From Minisyncoccota bacterium (GTDB lineage: Bacteria > Patescibacteriota > Minisyncoccia > Phycocordibacterales > CAIZLB01): a stretch of 36,326 bases of DNA. The notes below the pieces were generated by a model, which was given only the letters and a program-made list of their open reading frames with translations, did no database searches and was not told where the DNA came from. How positions within the stretch are numbered: the stretch's first letter is position 1; each line of letters begins with the position of its first letter. Positions 1 through 7,044 of the stretch are shown one piece after another. The stretch lies in assembly GCA_018062305.1 (NCBI GenBank), contig JAGOSK010000006.1:1-36326 (forward strand). Reading direction: 5' to 3'. A program made the translations under genes and the position numbers.

Positions 1-395
1 GACCACTGAGGTGCCTTTCGGGCTTTCTTGAGACCGAACTTTCGTCGCTCTTTAGCTCGCTGATCTCGTGTGAGAAGTCCTGCCTTCTTGAGAACTGGTC
101 GAAGGTGTCCATCATACTTTTCAATAGCTCGTGCAAGACCATGACTTAGTGCTTGAGCCTGTGAACTGATACCTCCTCCGATGAGTTTAACTGTGATAGC
201 AAACTTCTGTTCGATACCTGACTTTGAAATAGCTTCAAGAGCTGTAACCTGAAGGTTTAGGGTCTTGAAATATTCAGTGAGTTCTTTCTCATTGATTGTG
301 ATTGACTGCTTTGTAGCTGGAGTTACTCGAACTCGCGCTGTAGAAGTTTTTCGTCGTCCGACTGTTTCGATGTATTTTTTAGTTTCTGTTGTCAT
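1..395 (-). CDS. rpsI: 30S ribosomal protein S9 (3' end cut by window edge)
   Basis: Small-subunit ribosomal protein whose basic C-terminal tail reaches the P-site tRNA. Reading down from the ATG at 395 gives 131 residues beginning MTTETKKYIETVGRRKTSTA and including the family hallmarks GRRKTSTARVRV, LIGGGISSQAQALSHGLARA and LLTRDQRAKERRKFGLKKAR. The frame is open at base 1, so only the last few residues should be missing. It is the last gene of the ribosomal operon here, 63 bases after the rplM stop; L13-S9 adjacency is a conserved bacterial arrangement. There is no Shine-Dalgarno before the start (upstream bases CAAAAAATCAC). All 11 visible arginines use CGA. Confidence 0.96.
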   Translation of the reverse strand, partial: MTTETKKYIETVGRRKTSTARVRVTPATKQSITINEKELTEYFKTLNLQVTALEAISKSGIEQKFAITVKLIGGGISSQAQALSHGLARAIEKYDGHLRPVLKKAGLLTRDQRAKERRKFGLKKARKAPQW

Positions 396-458
396 GTGAT
401 TTTTTGAAATTGAATCGTGCAGCCTTTTGGCGCGACGCTCTTTCTTTGATTAATAAAA

Positions 459-806
459 TTACTCTTTAACTTCGAGATTAAGAAGCCTCTTTGTCTTAAG
501 TTTGTTGTCAGGAAGCATACCCTTTACAGCTCGAATAAAAGTTTCTGAGATACCCTTTCGTGCGATAAGGTCTTTCATGATTTCGTTCTTCTGACCTCCT
601 GGGTGACCAGAGTATGTAAGGTAGAATTTTGTATCCTTCTTCTTTGAAGAGATATCAGCTTTTGAAACGTTGATGATTTCAACCTTAACATCAGCAACAG
701 TGTTTCGTGCGAATGCAGGAGTATCCTTTCCAATAAGGATAGCAGCAGCTTCTGTAGCTACTCGTCCTAGTTTTTTGTTTTGTGCGTCGATTACGTGCTT
801 TTTCAT
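459..806 (-). CDS. rplM: 50S ribosomal protein L13, short form
   Basis: Early-assembling large-subunit protein. The 115-aa product has the L13 core: VIDAQNKKLGRVATEAA at the N-terminus, YSGHPGG in the middle (YHHTGHIGG in E. coli) and AVKGMLPDNKL near the C-terminus. It is shorter than the usual ~142 aa because both termini are trimmed, as seen in reduced genomes. It lies between rplQ and rpsI on the same strand with gaps of about 50-60 bases, so it is co-transcribed. The region before the ATG at 806 is A+T-rich with no Shine-Dalgarno. Confidence 0.96.
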   Translation of the reverse strand: MKKHVIDAQNKKLGRVATEAAAILIGKDTPAFARNTVADVKVEIINVSKADISSKKKDTKFYLTYSGHPGGQKNEIMKDLIARKGISETFIRAVKGMLPDNKLKTKRLLNLEVKE

Positions 807-853
807 ATTGATATTTATATTTGCGATTTTTATGTGAGATTTGGCGACTCCTT

Positions 854-1204
854 TTATACAAGTTCGATAACAGCCATCTTGCTACCGTCAGATGGTCGTC
901 GTTCTAGCTTGATAATACGAGTGTATCCACCGTTTCGATCCTTGTACTGTGGCGCAACGATATCAACAAGTTTCTTAACGATAACGTTGTTTGCAAGTCG
1001 AGCCGCAACAAGTCGTCGTGCTGAAAGATCTCCTACTCGAGCAATAGTGATGAGTTCCTCTGCGTATGGTCGTACTTCCTTGGCCTTAGCCTCAGTAGTA
1101 GTGATCTTTCCATGTAGGAAAAGCTCACGAGCAAGAGAACGCAAAAGCGCAGCTCTCTGGTCTGTGTTTCGTCCGAATTTTCTGTTTGCGTTTGAATGTC
1201 TCAT
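854..1204 (-). CDS. rplQ: 50S ribosomal protein L17
   Basis: Large-subunit protein near the exit tunnel. The 116-aa product opens with MRHSNANRKFGRNTDQRAAL, close to the invariant L17 start, and ends with the typical GGYTRIIKLERRPSDGSKMAVIELV. It follows rpoA, the standard bacterial order, with a gap of 38 bases. Arginine is mainly CGA and CGT. No Shine-Dalgarno is seen before the ATG at 1204 (ACGTATACCATC). Confidence 0.97.
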   Translation of the reverse strand: MRHSNANRKFGRNTDQRAALLRSLARELFLHGKITTTEAKAKEVRPYAEELITIARVGDLSARRLVAARLANNVIVKKLVDIVAPQYKDRNGGYTRIIKLERRPSDGSKMAVIELV

Positions 1205-1242
1205 GATGGTATACGTGATTTGCCTGTAGGTTCTCTACAATA

Positions 1243-2214
1243 CTATGATTTTAATGATAAGCCAAGCCCTTCGAGAACTGTCTTAATTTCGTCGAGTCCT
1301 TTTGAACCAAGTCCTTCGAGATCGAGAATATCCTTCTCCTTCTTTCGGATAAGACCGCCTACTGTTCGAATGTTAGCATTTACAAGAGCATTTACAGTTC
1401 TCTGTGAAAGGTCAACTGATTCGATTCGAGTTTTTAGGACATCGTCGAGAGCTTCTTTGTTCTCAGCAGATTCTTCAGCTGATGGTGCATGACTTGAAAC
1501 AAGAGCGATCTCAGGTTCTGAATCTTTGAAACCAATAATAGCTTTGAGCTGTGTGATCATTATCTCGATTGATTTTTCGAGTGCTTCACGAGGAGTGATA
1601 GTTCCGTCTGTCTTAATATAAAATTTAAGTTTGTTGAAGTCTGTTCGATCACCTACTCGCATTTGCTCTACGTCGTAGTTTGCAAGAACGATTGGAGAAA
1701 AAGCAGCGTCCATTGCCATAGCGCCGATTTCTACTCGATCTTTTTGTAGAGCCTCTTTTGCTACGAAACCAATTCCCTTTTCGATTTTGATTTCCATGTC
1801 GATCTCTGTATCTTTTGATGTAATAGAAAGAATAGGAGCATCTGTATTTGAAATAGTAACTTGACCAGGAAGTTTGATGTCAGCCGCTGTTACGTCTTTG
1901 ATACCTTTTACTTTGAGGTTGACTGTCTGAGCTTCGTCGCCTGAGATACTGAATCGTACTTTCTTGAGGTTGAGAATAATGTTGATTACATCTTCCTTCA
2001 CACCTTCGATAGTTGAAAATTCGTGATTTACACCTTCGATCTTGATACTAGTGATAGCTGCTCCTGGAAGAGATGAAAGAACAATACGTCGGAGTGAGTT
2101 ACCAAGCGTATGACCATATCCAGGATAAAGACCGTCAATTTCATAGTGACCGTAATTAGCAGATTCTTCAACTGCTCGTGGTTTTGATGGAAGTACAATG
2201 TTTATCTCAGACAT
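1243..2214 (-). CDS. rpoA: DNA-directed RNA polymerase alpha subunit
   Basis: Alpha subunit (323 aa) that nucleates RNA polymerase assembly and contacts upstream promoter DNA and activators. The N-terminal dimerisation domain shows YGHTLGNSLRRIVLSSLPG and the C-terminal domain the helix-hairpin-helix signature VNALVNANIRTVGGLI...LEGLGSKGLDEI. A linker rich in Glu and Ser (about residues 240-260) joins them. It is complete and of normal length, in the order rpsD-rpoA-rplQ. By my reading 9 of 12 arginines are CGA. There is no Shine-Dalgarno (upstream TTAATTACACAAAC). Confidence 0.98.
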   Translation of the reverse strand: MSEINIVLPSKPRAVEESANYGHYEIDGLYPGYGHTLGNSLRRIVLSSLPGAAITSIKIEGVNHEFSTIEGVKEDVINIILNLKKVRFSISGDEAQTVNLKVKGIKDVTAADIKLPGQVTISNTDAPILSITSKDTEIDMEIKIEKGIGFVAKEALQKDRVEIGAMAMDAAFSPIVLANYDVEQMRVGDRTDFNKLKFYIKTDGTITPREALEKSIEIMITQLKAIIGFKDSEPEIALVSSHAPSAEESAENKEALDDVLKTRIESVDLSQRTVNALVNANIRTVGGLIRKKEKDILDLEGLGSKGLDEIKTVLEGLGLSLKS

Positions 2215-2250
2215 GTTTGTGTAATTAAATGTATAAAAATGAATAAATGA

Positions 2251-2856
2251 CTATCGTTTGTAATATTCCAATACTGAGTTCAAATCAAACAGAAGCTCCT
2301 GACCGTCCAGTGTCGGTAATCTGAGTGCTGATGCCTGTTTCTTTTCTGTGTTCCAAGTGAGCCAGTTAGGAGTTTCGAGTGTTTTGATCTTTTCGTCGAG
2401 TTCTTTGAAAATACCATTAGCTTTACTGCCGATACGTACGTCAATAGTGTCACCAGGCTTTACAACATATGAAGGAACGTTGAGTTTTCGTCCATTTACC
2501 AAAACATGACCGTGAGATACAACTTGTCGAGCAAACTGTCGAGTTGTAGCAAGTCCTAGTCGATATACAACATTATCAAGTCGTGTCTCGAGAGCTGTAA
2601 ATACATCACCTGCTGGTGTGTGACTTCCAGATTCAATAACTTTCTTGATATAAGAAGAGAACTGTCTTTCTGAGATACCATAAGTAAATCGAGCCTTTTG
2701 CTTTTCGATGAGCTGTTTTGAGAACTCAGTCTTTGAAGCTGGTCGCTTAGACTTTTTCTTGTCACCAAGAGTAGCCTTAAACTTTGCAGTTTGAGTTTTT
2801 TCAAATATTGGTGCGCCGAGTCTTCGTGCGATTTTGAATTTAGGTCCTAGTTTCAT
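2251..2856 (-). CDS. rpsD: 30S ribosomal protein S4
   Basis: Primary 16S rRNA-binding protein (201 aa). The S4 RNA-binding domain is clear at about residues 93-155: RLDNVVYRLGLATTRQFARQ, then VSHGHVLVNGRKLNVPSYVVKPGD. The N-terminal segment is basic and shorter than in E. coli. No cysteine zinc motif is seen in the N-terminal region, so this is the C-minus type. It sits between rpsK and rpoA. The frame-shifted ORF within it is a shadow. No Shine-Dalgarno. Confidence 0.97.
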   Translation of the reverse strand: MKLGPKFKIARRLGAPIFEKTQTAKFKATLGDKKKSKRPASKTEFSKQLIEKQKARFTYGISERQFSSYIKKVIESGSHTPAGDVFTALETRLDNVVYRLGLATTRQFARQVVSHGHVLVNGRKLNVPSYVVKPGDTIDVRIGSKANGIFKELDEKIKTLETPNWLTWNTEKKQASALRLPTLDGQELLFDLNSVLEYYKR

Positions 2857-2903
2857 ATGATTTGATTTATAAAATAATGTTGTATTGCTAATTATGCTTT
2901 GTA

Positions 2904-3329
2904 TTACACTCGTCTTGGCTTCTTTGGCTTAGGACCATTGTGTGGAACAGGTGTCTCATCTTTGATACCAGCGATACCTACACCCTTTGTAATAAAAGAA
3001 CGGATAGCAGATTCTCGTCCAGAACCAACACCCTTGATAACTACTGAAATCTCTTTCATACCCATAGCTGCAGCCTTGTCAGCTAGAACTTCACCAATCT
3101 TTGCTGCTGCAAAAGGAGTACCCTTTTTAGCGCCTTTAAATCCAAGTGATCCAGAAGTAGACCATGCGAGAGCATTGCCCTTAAGGTCTGTAAGTACAAG
3201 TTTGGTGTTGTTGTATGTAGACTGAACGTGGAGAATACCAGCGTCTACTTTTCTTTTTGACGCAGAAGAAGCTGTCTTCTCAGACTTTGCTTCATTTGAT
3301 CCAGTTGTTACGATTCGTTTCTTACCCAT
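2904..3329 (-). CDS. rpsK: 30S ribosomal protein S11
   Basis: Platform protein contacting mRNA near the E site (141 aa). Diagnostic stretches are GILHVQSTYNNTKLVLTDLKGN, GFKGAKKGTPFAAAK and, at the C-terminus, DETPVPHNGPKPKKPRRV. It has a lysine/serine-rich N-terminal extension of about 28 residues before the conserved core. It lies between rpsM and rpsD in the standard order. The upstream sequence ATCTTAAAGCC has no Shine-Dalgarno. Confidence 0.97.
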   Translation of the reverse strand: MGKKRIVTTGSNEAKSEKTASSASKRKVDAGILHVQSTYNNTKLVLTDLKGNALAWSTSGSLGFKGAKKGTPFAAAKIGEVLADKAAAMGMKEISVVIKGVGSGRESAIRSFITKGVGIAGIKDETPVPHNGPKPKKPRRV

Positions 3330-3365
3330 GGCTTTAAGATTATGTGTTTATTCAGATATTAATAA

Positions 3366-3743
3366 TTATTTCTTTGTTTCCTTCTTCTTACCAGAACCCA
3401 TAGTCTTCTTAACACCCTTGAGAGTACGAGCATTGGTCTTTGTTCGCTGTCCTCGTGCAGGTAATCGTCGAGCGTGTCGTGTACCACGATAACTCTTGAT
3501 ATCCTTGAGTCGTTTGATGTTTCCACCTACTTCTCGCTTGAGATCCGCCTCAAGTTTGAATGACTCAACAATAGTACGAATCTTGTTTTCTTCCTCGGTA
3601 CTAATTTCACCTGTAGTTTTACCAAAATCAACACCAGCCTCAAGGAGGATAGTGTGAGCTCGTGAGCGGCCGATACCATATAGGGCTGTCAGTGCCATTT
3701 CTAGTCTTTTATTTTCTGGGATGGTGATACCGAGGATACGCAT
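3366..3743 (-). CDS. rpsM: 30S ribosomal protein S13
   Basis: Head protein that contacts P-site tRNA and L5 (125 aa). It starts MRILGITIPENKRLEMALT and carries the H2TH-like core (LYGIGRSRAHTILLEAGVD) and the basic tail IKSYRGTRHARRLPARGQRT followed by a Lys/Gly-rich end. Most arginines are CGA, the rest CGT, CGC or AGA. It follows rpmJ by about 90 bases. No Shine-Dalgarno (CAATCAATCTC precedes the ATG). Confidence 0.97.
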   Translation of the reverse strand: MRILGITIPENKRLEMALTALYGIGRSRAHTILLEAGVDFGKTTGEISTEEENKIRTIVESFKLEADLKREVGGNIKRLKDIKSYRGTRHARRLPARGQRTKTNARTLKGVKKTMGSGKKKETKK

Positions 3744-3835
3744 GAGATTGATTGATTTTGATTGTTAATTAATTAAGCAAGTCTTTGCAGATACATCGTC
3801 TCTCTGGTTGTTGATAGAGAGACTGGATGATAGTG

Positions 3836-3952
3836 CTAGCCTTGCTTTTGTTTGTGTCGAATATTCGCCTTACATGTAATATAAACAGAGCCCTTTCGTC
3901 GGACTACTTTACAATGTGGACATTTTGTTTTAACTGAGGCTTTTACTCGCAT
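3836..3952 (-). CDS. rpmJ: 50S ribosomal protein L36 (38 aa)
   Basis: Very short gene found by reading the minus strand between infA and rpsM. The ATG at 3952 opens [20 protein letters not shown] and the frame runs to TAG at 3836. The zinc-ribbon ligands are visible as Cys11, Cys14, Cys27 and His32, so this is the zinc-binding form. Length (38 aa) is normal. The infA-rpmJ-rpsM order is the conserved bacterial one. All four arginine codons are CGA. No Shine-Dalgarno; the start is preceded by an A/T run. Confidence 0.95.
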   Translation of the reverse strand: MRVKASVKTKCPHCKVVRRKGSVYITCKANIRHKQKQG

Positions 3953-4091
3953 AAATATATATAAAAAGTCGTGATGGTTATCCTACTATAACCAGGTAAT
4001 AAAGTAAAGTCTTATAACACAGAATATGCGTACTTGGGTTTTTGACACTCAAATCGCCGTAAACCACCATCTACATTCGTCCGGTAACTTG

Positions 4092-4316
4092 TTACATTCT
4101 ACGAGTTATTCGGGCTTTTCCTCCGTAGGGGTCAATCTCGAGCATGACCTTGTCTCCAATTACCACACGAATGCGATTGTGAATCATTTTTCCTCCCAAA
4201 AAGCTCAAAACGAGGTCGTCACCTCCGCCATCTATCTTTACTCTAAATAGAGTGTTTGGTAGTGACTCCATGATTGTTCCATATACGACGTTTTTTCCTG
4301 TTTTGGGTGTATCCAT
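4092..4316 (-). CDS. infA: translation initiation factor IF-1
   Basis: S1/OB-fold factor that occupies the ribosomal A site during initiation (74 aa). The family core is plain: GTIMESLPNTLFRVKIDGG, GKMIHNRIRVVIGDKVMLEIDPY and a basic end KARITRRM. It is the first gene of the ribosomal operon, directly behind a good promoter (4339-4367) whose predicted start leaves a leader of only about 15 nt without a Shine-Dalgarno. The gap to rpmJ is 139 bases. Confidence 0.96.
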   Translation of the reverse strand: MDTPKTGKNVVYGTIMESLPNTLFRVKIDGGGDDLVLSFLGGKMIHNRIRVVIGDKVMLEIDPYGGKARITRRM

Positions 4317-4338
4317 GTTCTGTTTGTAGGTGGGCTAT

Positions 4339-4367
4339 ATAATACCAGTTGTGGGGTGTTGGGTCAA
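4339..4367 (-). promoter_or_regulatory. promoter of the infA-ribosomal operon
   Basis: On the minus strand a -35 box TTGACC (4362-4367), a 17-base spacer and a -10 box TATTAT (4339-4344) preceded by TGG (extended -10). The infA ATG lies 22 bases after the -10. It sits in the 73-base gap between the baseplate-J-like gene and infA, so it marks the operon head. Confidence 0.75.
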
Positions 4368-4389
4368 ATTTTTATAAAGGAATTTTGAA

Positions 4390-5769
4390 TTATCCCTCAA
4401 TTTGTATCTTGATTTTATCAGCAGATGGTAATTTTTTATTCCACCAAGGTCGAATGTCTATTTCAATTGTCTCGAGCTCGACAAGTCGTGTGATAGCGCC
4501 GAGAGCTTGTTCTCTTGAAAGCCCGCTAACTGCCCTCGTAACCTTTGTATTGTCTATGGCTGAGGAGATAGTTGTGGTACCACTCACCTGTATACGAGTT
4601 TCACCATCAATAAGCAGATTGAGCTTTGAGAGATCCCCAGTATAGACGATTTCTTTTGTATCCGATGCATTCGCACTGCCACCATCCTCTGTCTGTTTCT
4701 TGATAATCTGTTCAAACAGTGAGGCGGAATCAAACAGAACTGCTTCAGCTTTAGCAGATATTTTGATAGTGGCTATCTTGCCATCTTTAGAGGCTTCTTG
4801 TTTTGTTGTACCAAAAGTTAGTTGCTTAGTATTTGGGAGATATACAAATGTCTTACCCTTTTCTTCAGCCTTTTTGGTAAAATATGCATCGGCATCTTTT
4901 TGTATCTTCTCTTTTATTTCTGCGACAGCAGATATGACGTCCTTTTCCAAAATATTTGGGACTGTTCCGGAGAATCCGTTTGTGAGAGCAGTTTTTGACC
5001 GTCCGTAGATTTTTTCGTAGCGATCGGATCCCTTATATGCCACAATATTAAAGTCTTTAAACTCCTGATTGTATTTTTCACCAGGTTCACTTGCTATAAC
5101 CTCTGCTTCGATACTTCCAGGTACAGTCTTGCCTGCTACGGTTTTCTGCGCTGGAATAGTTACTGTTGTTTTGAGTTTGTATACTAAGCCATTAGGGGTT
5201 TCGAGTCTGGTTTCCCCCACTAATTTTTGTGTGGAGCTATTATAAGCATTATATAGAATAATTTTTCCGGTAGCTTTGCGGTCAACTTTTACTGTTCCAT
5301 TTGCAGTGACCTCTTTACTTTCGCTTAGCTCGGTACTAGCGCTCTCGTGTCCGACGGCTGATAGAGCGATATTTGTCTCCTGGAGGACAAAGTCGTGTTT
5401 TATTGGATTAATACGAATAGTAGCACTAGAGAAATATATCGAAAAAACAAGAACTCCAACTCCGAGCAATACTACTAGAGCGACCCAAGCCCTCCAAAAG
5501 GAATTCGGCTTGTGGGAACGCCATTGATCAAAAGATTCCTCTTGTGAATCATTGTCCTCAGTATCTTCCTCGCTATCGCTATCACTAGCAACATCATTTT
5601 TTCGCAAGTTTTTCGCTTGCTCATTAATTTTGATGTGGGATTTTGATCTAATACCATCAACCGAAAGTGTATCTTGTATTTCACGTTCAACTGCACCCTT
5701 TTTTTGGAGTGGAATATTTCGGATGGATCGCTTTTCGCCTGGAATGATGTCGTAGAATACTTTTTTCAT
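4390..5769 (-). CDS. bitopic membrane protein with baseplate-J-like extracytoplasmic domain
   Basis: 459-aa protein of unknown function. The first ~90 residues are charged and probably cytoplasmic, with an acidic Ser/Asp/Glu tract around residues 60-80. A single membrane segment follows at about 92-115 (FWRAWVALVVLLGVGVLVFS), then ~340 extracytoplasmic residues. The stretch with GKIILYNAYNSSTQKLV, TRLETPNGLVYK, TVTIPAQ and ASEPGEKYN resembles the beta-rich domain often labelled baseplate J/gp47-like in CPR proteins; I infer this from the pattern only. Its ATG overlaps the stop of the upstream actin-fold gene by 4 bases, so the two are translationally coupled. A cell-envelope or pilus-assembly role is plausible but unproven. 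Confidence 0.7.
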   Translation of the reverse strand: MKKVFYDIIPGEKRSIRNIPLQKKGAVEREIQDTLSVDGIRSKSHIKINEQAKNLRKNDVASDSDSEEDTEDNDSQEESFDQWRSHKPNSFWRAWVALVVLLGVGVLVFSIYFSSATIRINPIKHDFVLQETNIALSAVGHESASTELSESKEVTANGTVKVDRKATGKIILYNAYNSSTQKLVGETRLETPNGLVYKLKTTVTIPAQKTVAGKTVPGSIEAEVIASEPGEKYNQEFKDFNIVAYKGSDRYEKIYGRSKTALTNGFSGTVPNILEKDVISAVAEIKEKIQKDADAYFTKKAEEKGKTFVYLPNTKQLTFGTTKQEASKDGKIATIKISAKAEAVLFDSASLFEQIIKKQTEDGGSANASDTKEIVYTGDLSKLNLLIDGETRIQVSGTTTISSAIDNTKVTRAVSGLSREQALGAITRLVELETIEIDIRPWWNKKLPSADKIKIQIEG

Positions 5770-6947
5770 ATAATTGATTTCATTTTCGTATTAAATATAG
5801 CACCAATCATCAAGGACAAATCACCAGTTGCCCCATTTTCGATTTTACAATATGGTAAAAGGTCTGATACACCAATGTGCTGTACCTGAAATTTCCCTTC
5901 CGCAAATGAAAATTGCTGATACTCCTCACAGGTGATGTATTCACTGAATATATGAACAACATCTTTTGGTGCAAAGAGAAAAAACTTGCTTGGTAAAGAA
6001 GAGCTCGCAGACATAACAGCCAAAGAATCCGAAAAGCTTTTGAGCCACTCCTTTTTAGCAGACTCCAAAGCAAGGTCGAGTTTTGTGTTGAGTTCAGGCT
6101 CAATCGTACCCTCATTTTTCATACGGATGAGTGATTCTGCAACCTCGCTGGCAACTTTTAATTTTTCGGCAATAGCCCTCATCAGGAACTGCTTCCCTTT
6201 TGGAAATGAATAGGCTTCAGAAAGAGCACCCTTACGAATAGCTACAAGTTCTGTGAGCTGTGAGGTTACATCTGCAATAATGTATTGAGTTTCGTCATGC
6301 CAAGTATCACTGATAACTGAGAAGGAAACGAGAGATTGGGAATGGATTGAGATGTCATGCACATGAAAATTTGTATCTATGACGTCTCGTATTCGATCGA
6401 TAGAAGACTTTCGAGCGAAGCTCGTAAATACAGTCATATCGAGTGTCTCCGCTCTCTTTTTTATTGGGTCATTTGTTGGATAGCCATTGAGCAATATGTT
6501 GATGATTTTTTGTTCAAGTACAGTAACATCCAGTTTGTGAGCATCACTGTACGCTTTGATGATTTGTTGTTGTGAGTTTCCAATGAGTGCGTCTGTAACC
6601 AAAAATGGCTTTTGCTCACGCATTTTGATTATTGATGTTTCAGAAATGTACCAAGGTGAAGACACGAGTACGAAGGCGTTATCAAACTTGAGGTTATAAC
6701 TTGCTCCATTGATGTTGTTTGTGGTTGCTAGTTTCTTTACATCTTCGCTTTTAAATTCACGTACCATTTCGCCAAACTCAAAAAGAATACGCTTTTCGAG
6801 GTGGTCCCGATCTCGTTCCTCAAAGTGTGGTAAGTCGCGAACACGAGTAGAAATAATCCGTGGGAGTTTTGACTTTTCATGTACAACAACGGCTGCTTTT
6901 ACAACTCCATTTCCAATATAAAAAACAAGTGAACTCGAAAGTCGCAT
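5766..6947 (-). CDS. PilM/FtsA-like actin-fold ATPase (probable)
   Basis: 393 aa from the preferred ATG at 6947. The opening MRLSSSLVFYIGNGVVKAAVVV has the phosphate-1 beta-hairpin style of FtsA/PilM/Hsp70-fold proteins, and YIIADVTSQLTELVAIRKGAL around residue 220 resembles their phosphate-2 strand (D-x-T/G). No membrane segment is seen. A longer frame to 6989 exists, but a -10 box (6959-6964, TATACT preceded by TGA) lies inside that extension, so the shorter start fits. The coupled downstream gene encodes a bitopic membrane protein; PilM-type proteins act as cytoplasmic partners of such proteins. Type IV pilus assembly or a division-related scaffold are both possible; the exact family is uncertain. 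Confidence 0.6.
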   Translation of the reverse strand: MRLSSSLVFYIGNGVVKAAVVVHEKSKLPRIISTRVRDLPHFEERDRDHLEKRILFEFGEMVREFKSEDVKKLATTNNINGASYNLKFDNAFVLVSSPWYISETSIIKMREQKPFLVTDALIGNSQQQIIKAYSDAHKLDVTVLEQKIINILLNGYPTNDPIKKRAETLDMTVFTSFARKSSIDRIRDVIDTNFHVHDISIHSQSLVSFSVISDTWHDETQYIIADVTSQLTELVAIRKGALSEAYSFPKGKQFLMRAIAEKLKVASEVAESLIRMKNEGTIEPELNTKLDLALESAKKEWLKSFSDSLAVMSASSSLPSKFFLFAPKDVVHIFSEYITCEEYQQFSFAEGKFQVQHIGVSDLLPYCKIENGATGDLSLMIGAIFNTKMKSII

Positions 6948-6958
6948 ATGTACATTAA

Positions 6959-6967
6959 AGTATATCA
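6959..6967 (-). promoter_or_regulatory. extended -10 promoter of the PilM-like gene
   Basis: TGATATACT on the minus strand, with 11 bases between the box and the ATG at 6947. The predicted leader is about 4-5 nt and there is no Shine-Dalgarno. Confidence 0.55.
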
Positions 6968-7044
6968 AAATAAGAGTGGACTCGTGCAATTTTGTACACA
7001 GTGTTGTATATGGTATTCAAAAAACATATGAAAAATTGATGAAT

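Noticed and set aside
780-1229. 149-codon plus-strand frame opposite rplM/rplQ
   Set aside because: Shadow of real ribosomal genes; Ser/Arg-rich product caused by TCG/CGA codons on the other strand. Many other antisense frames were dismissed for the same reason.
6948-6989. Longer N-terminus for the PilM-like protein
   Set aside because: It would place the -10 promoter box inside the coding region, and the extra residues are not family-like.
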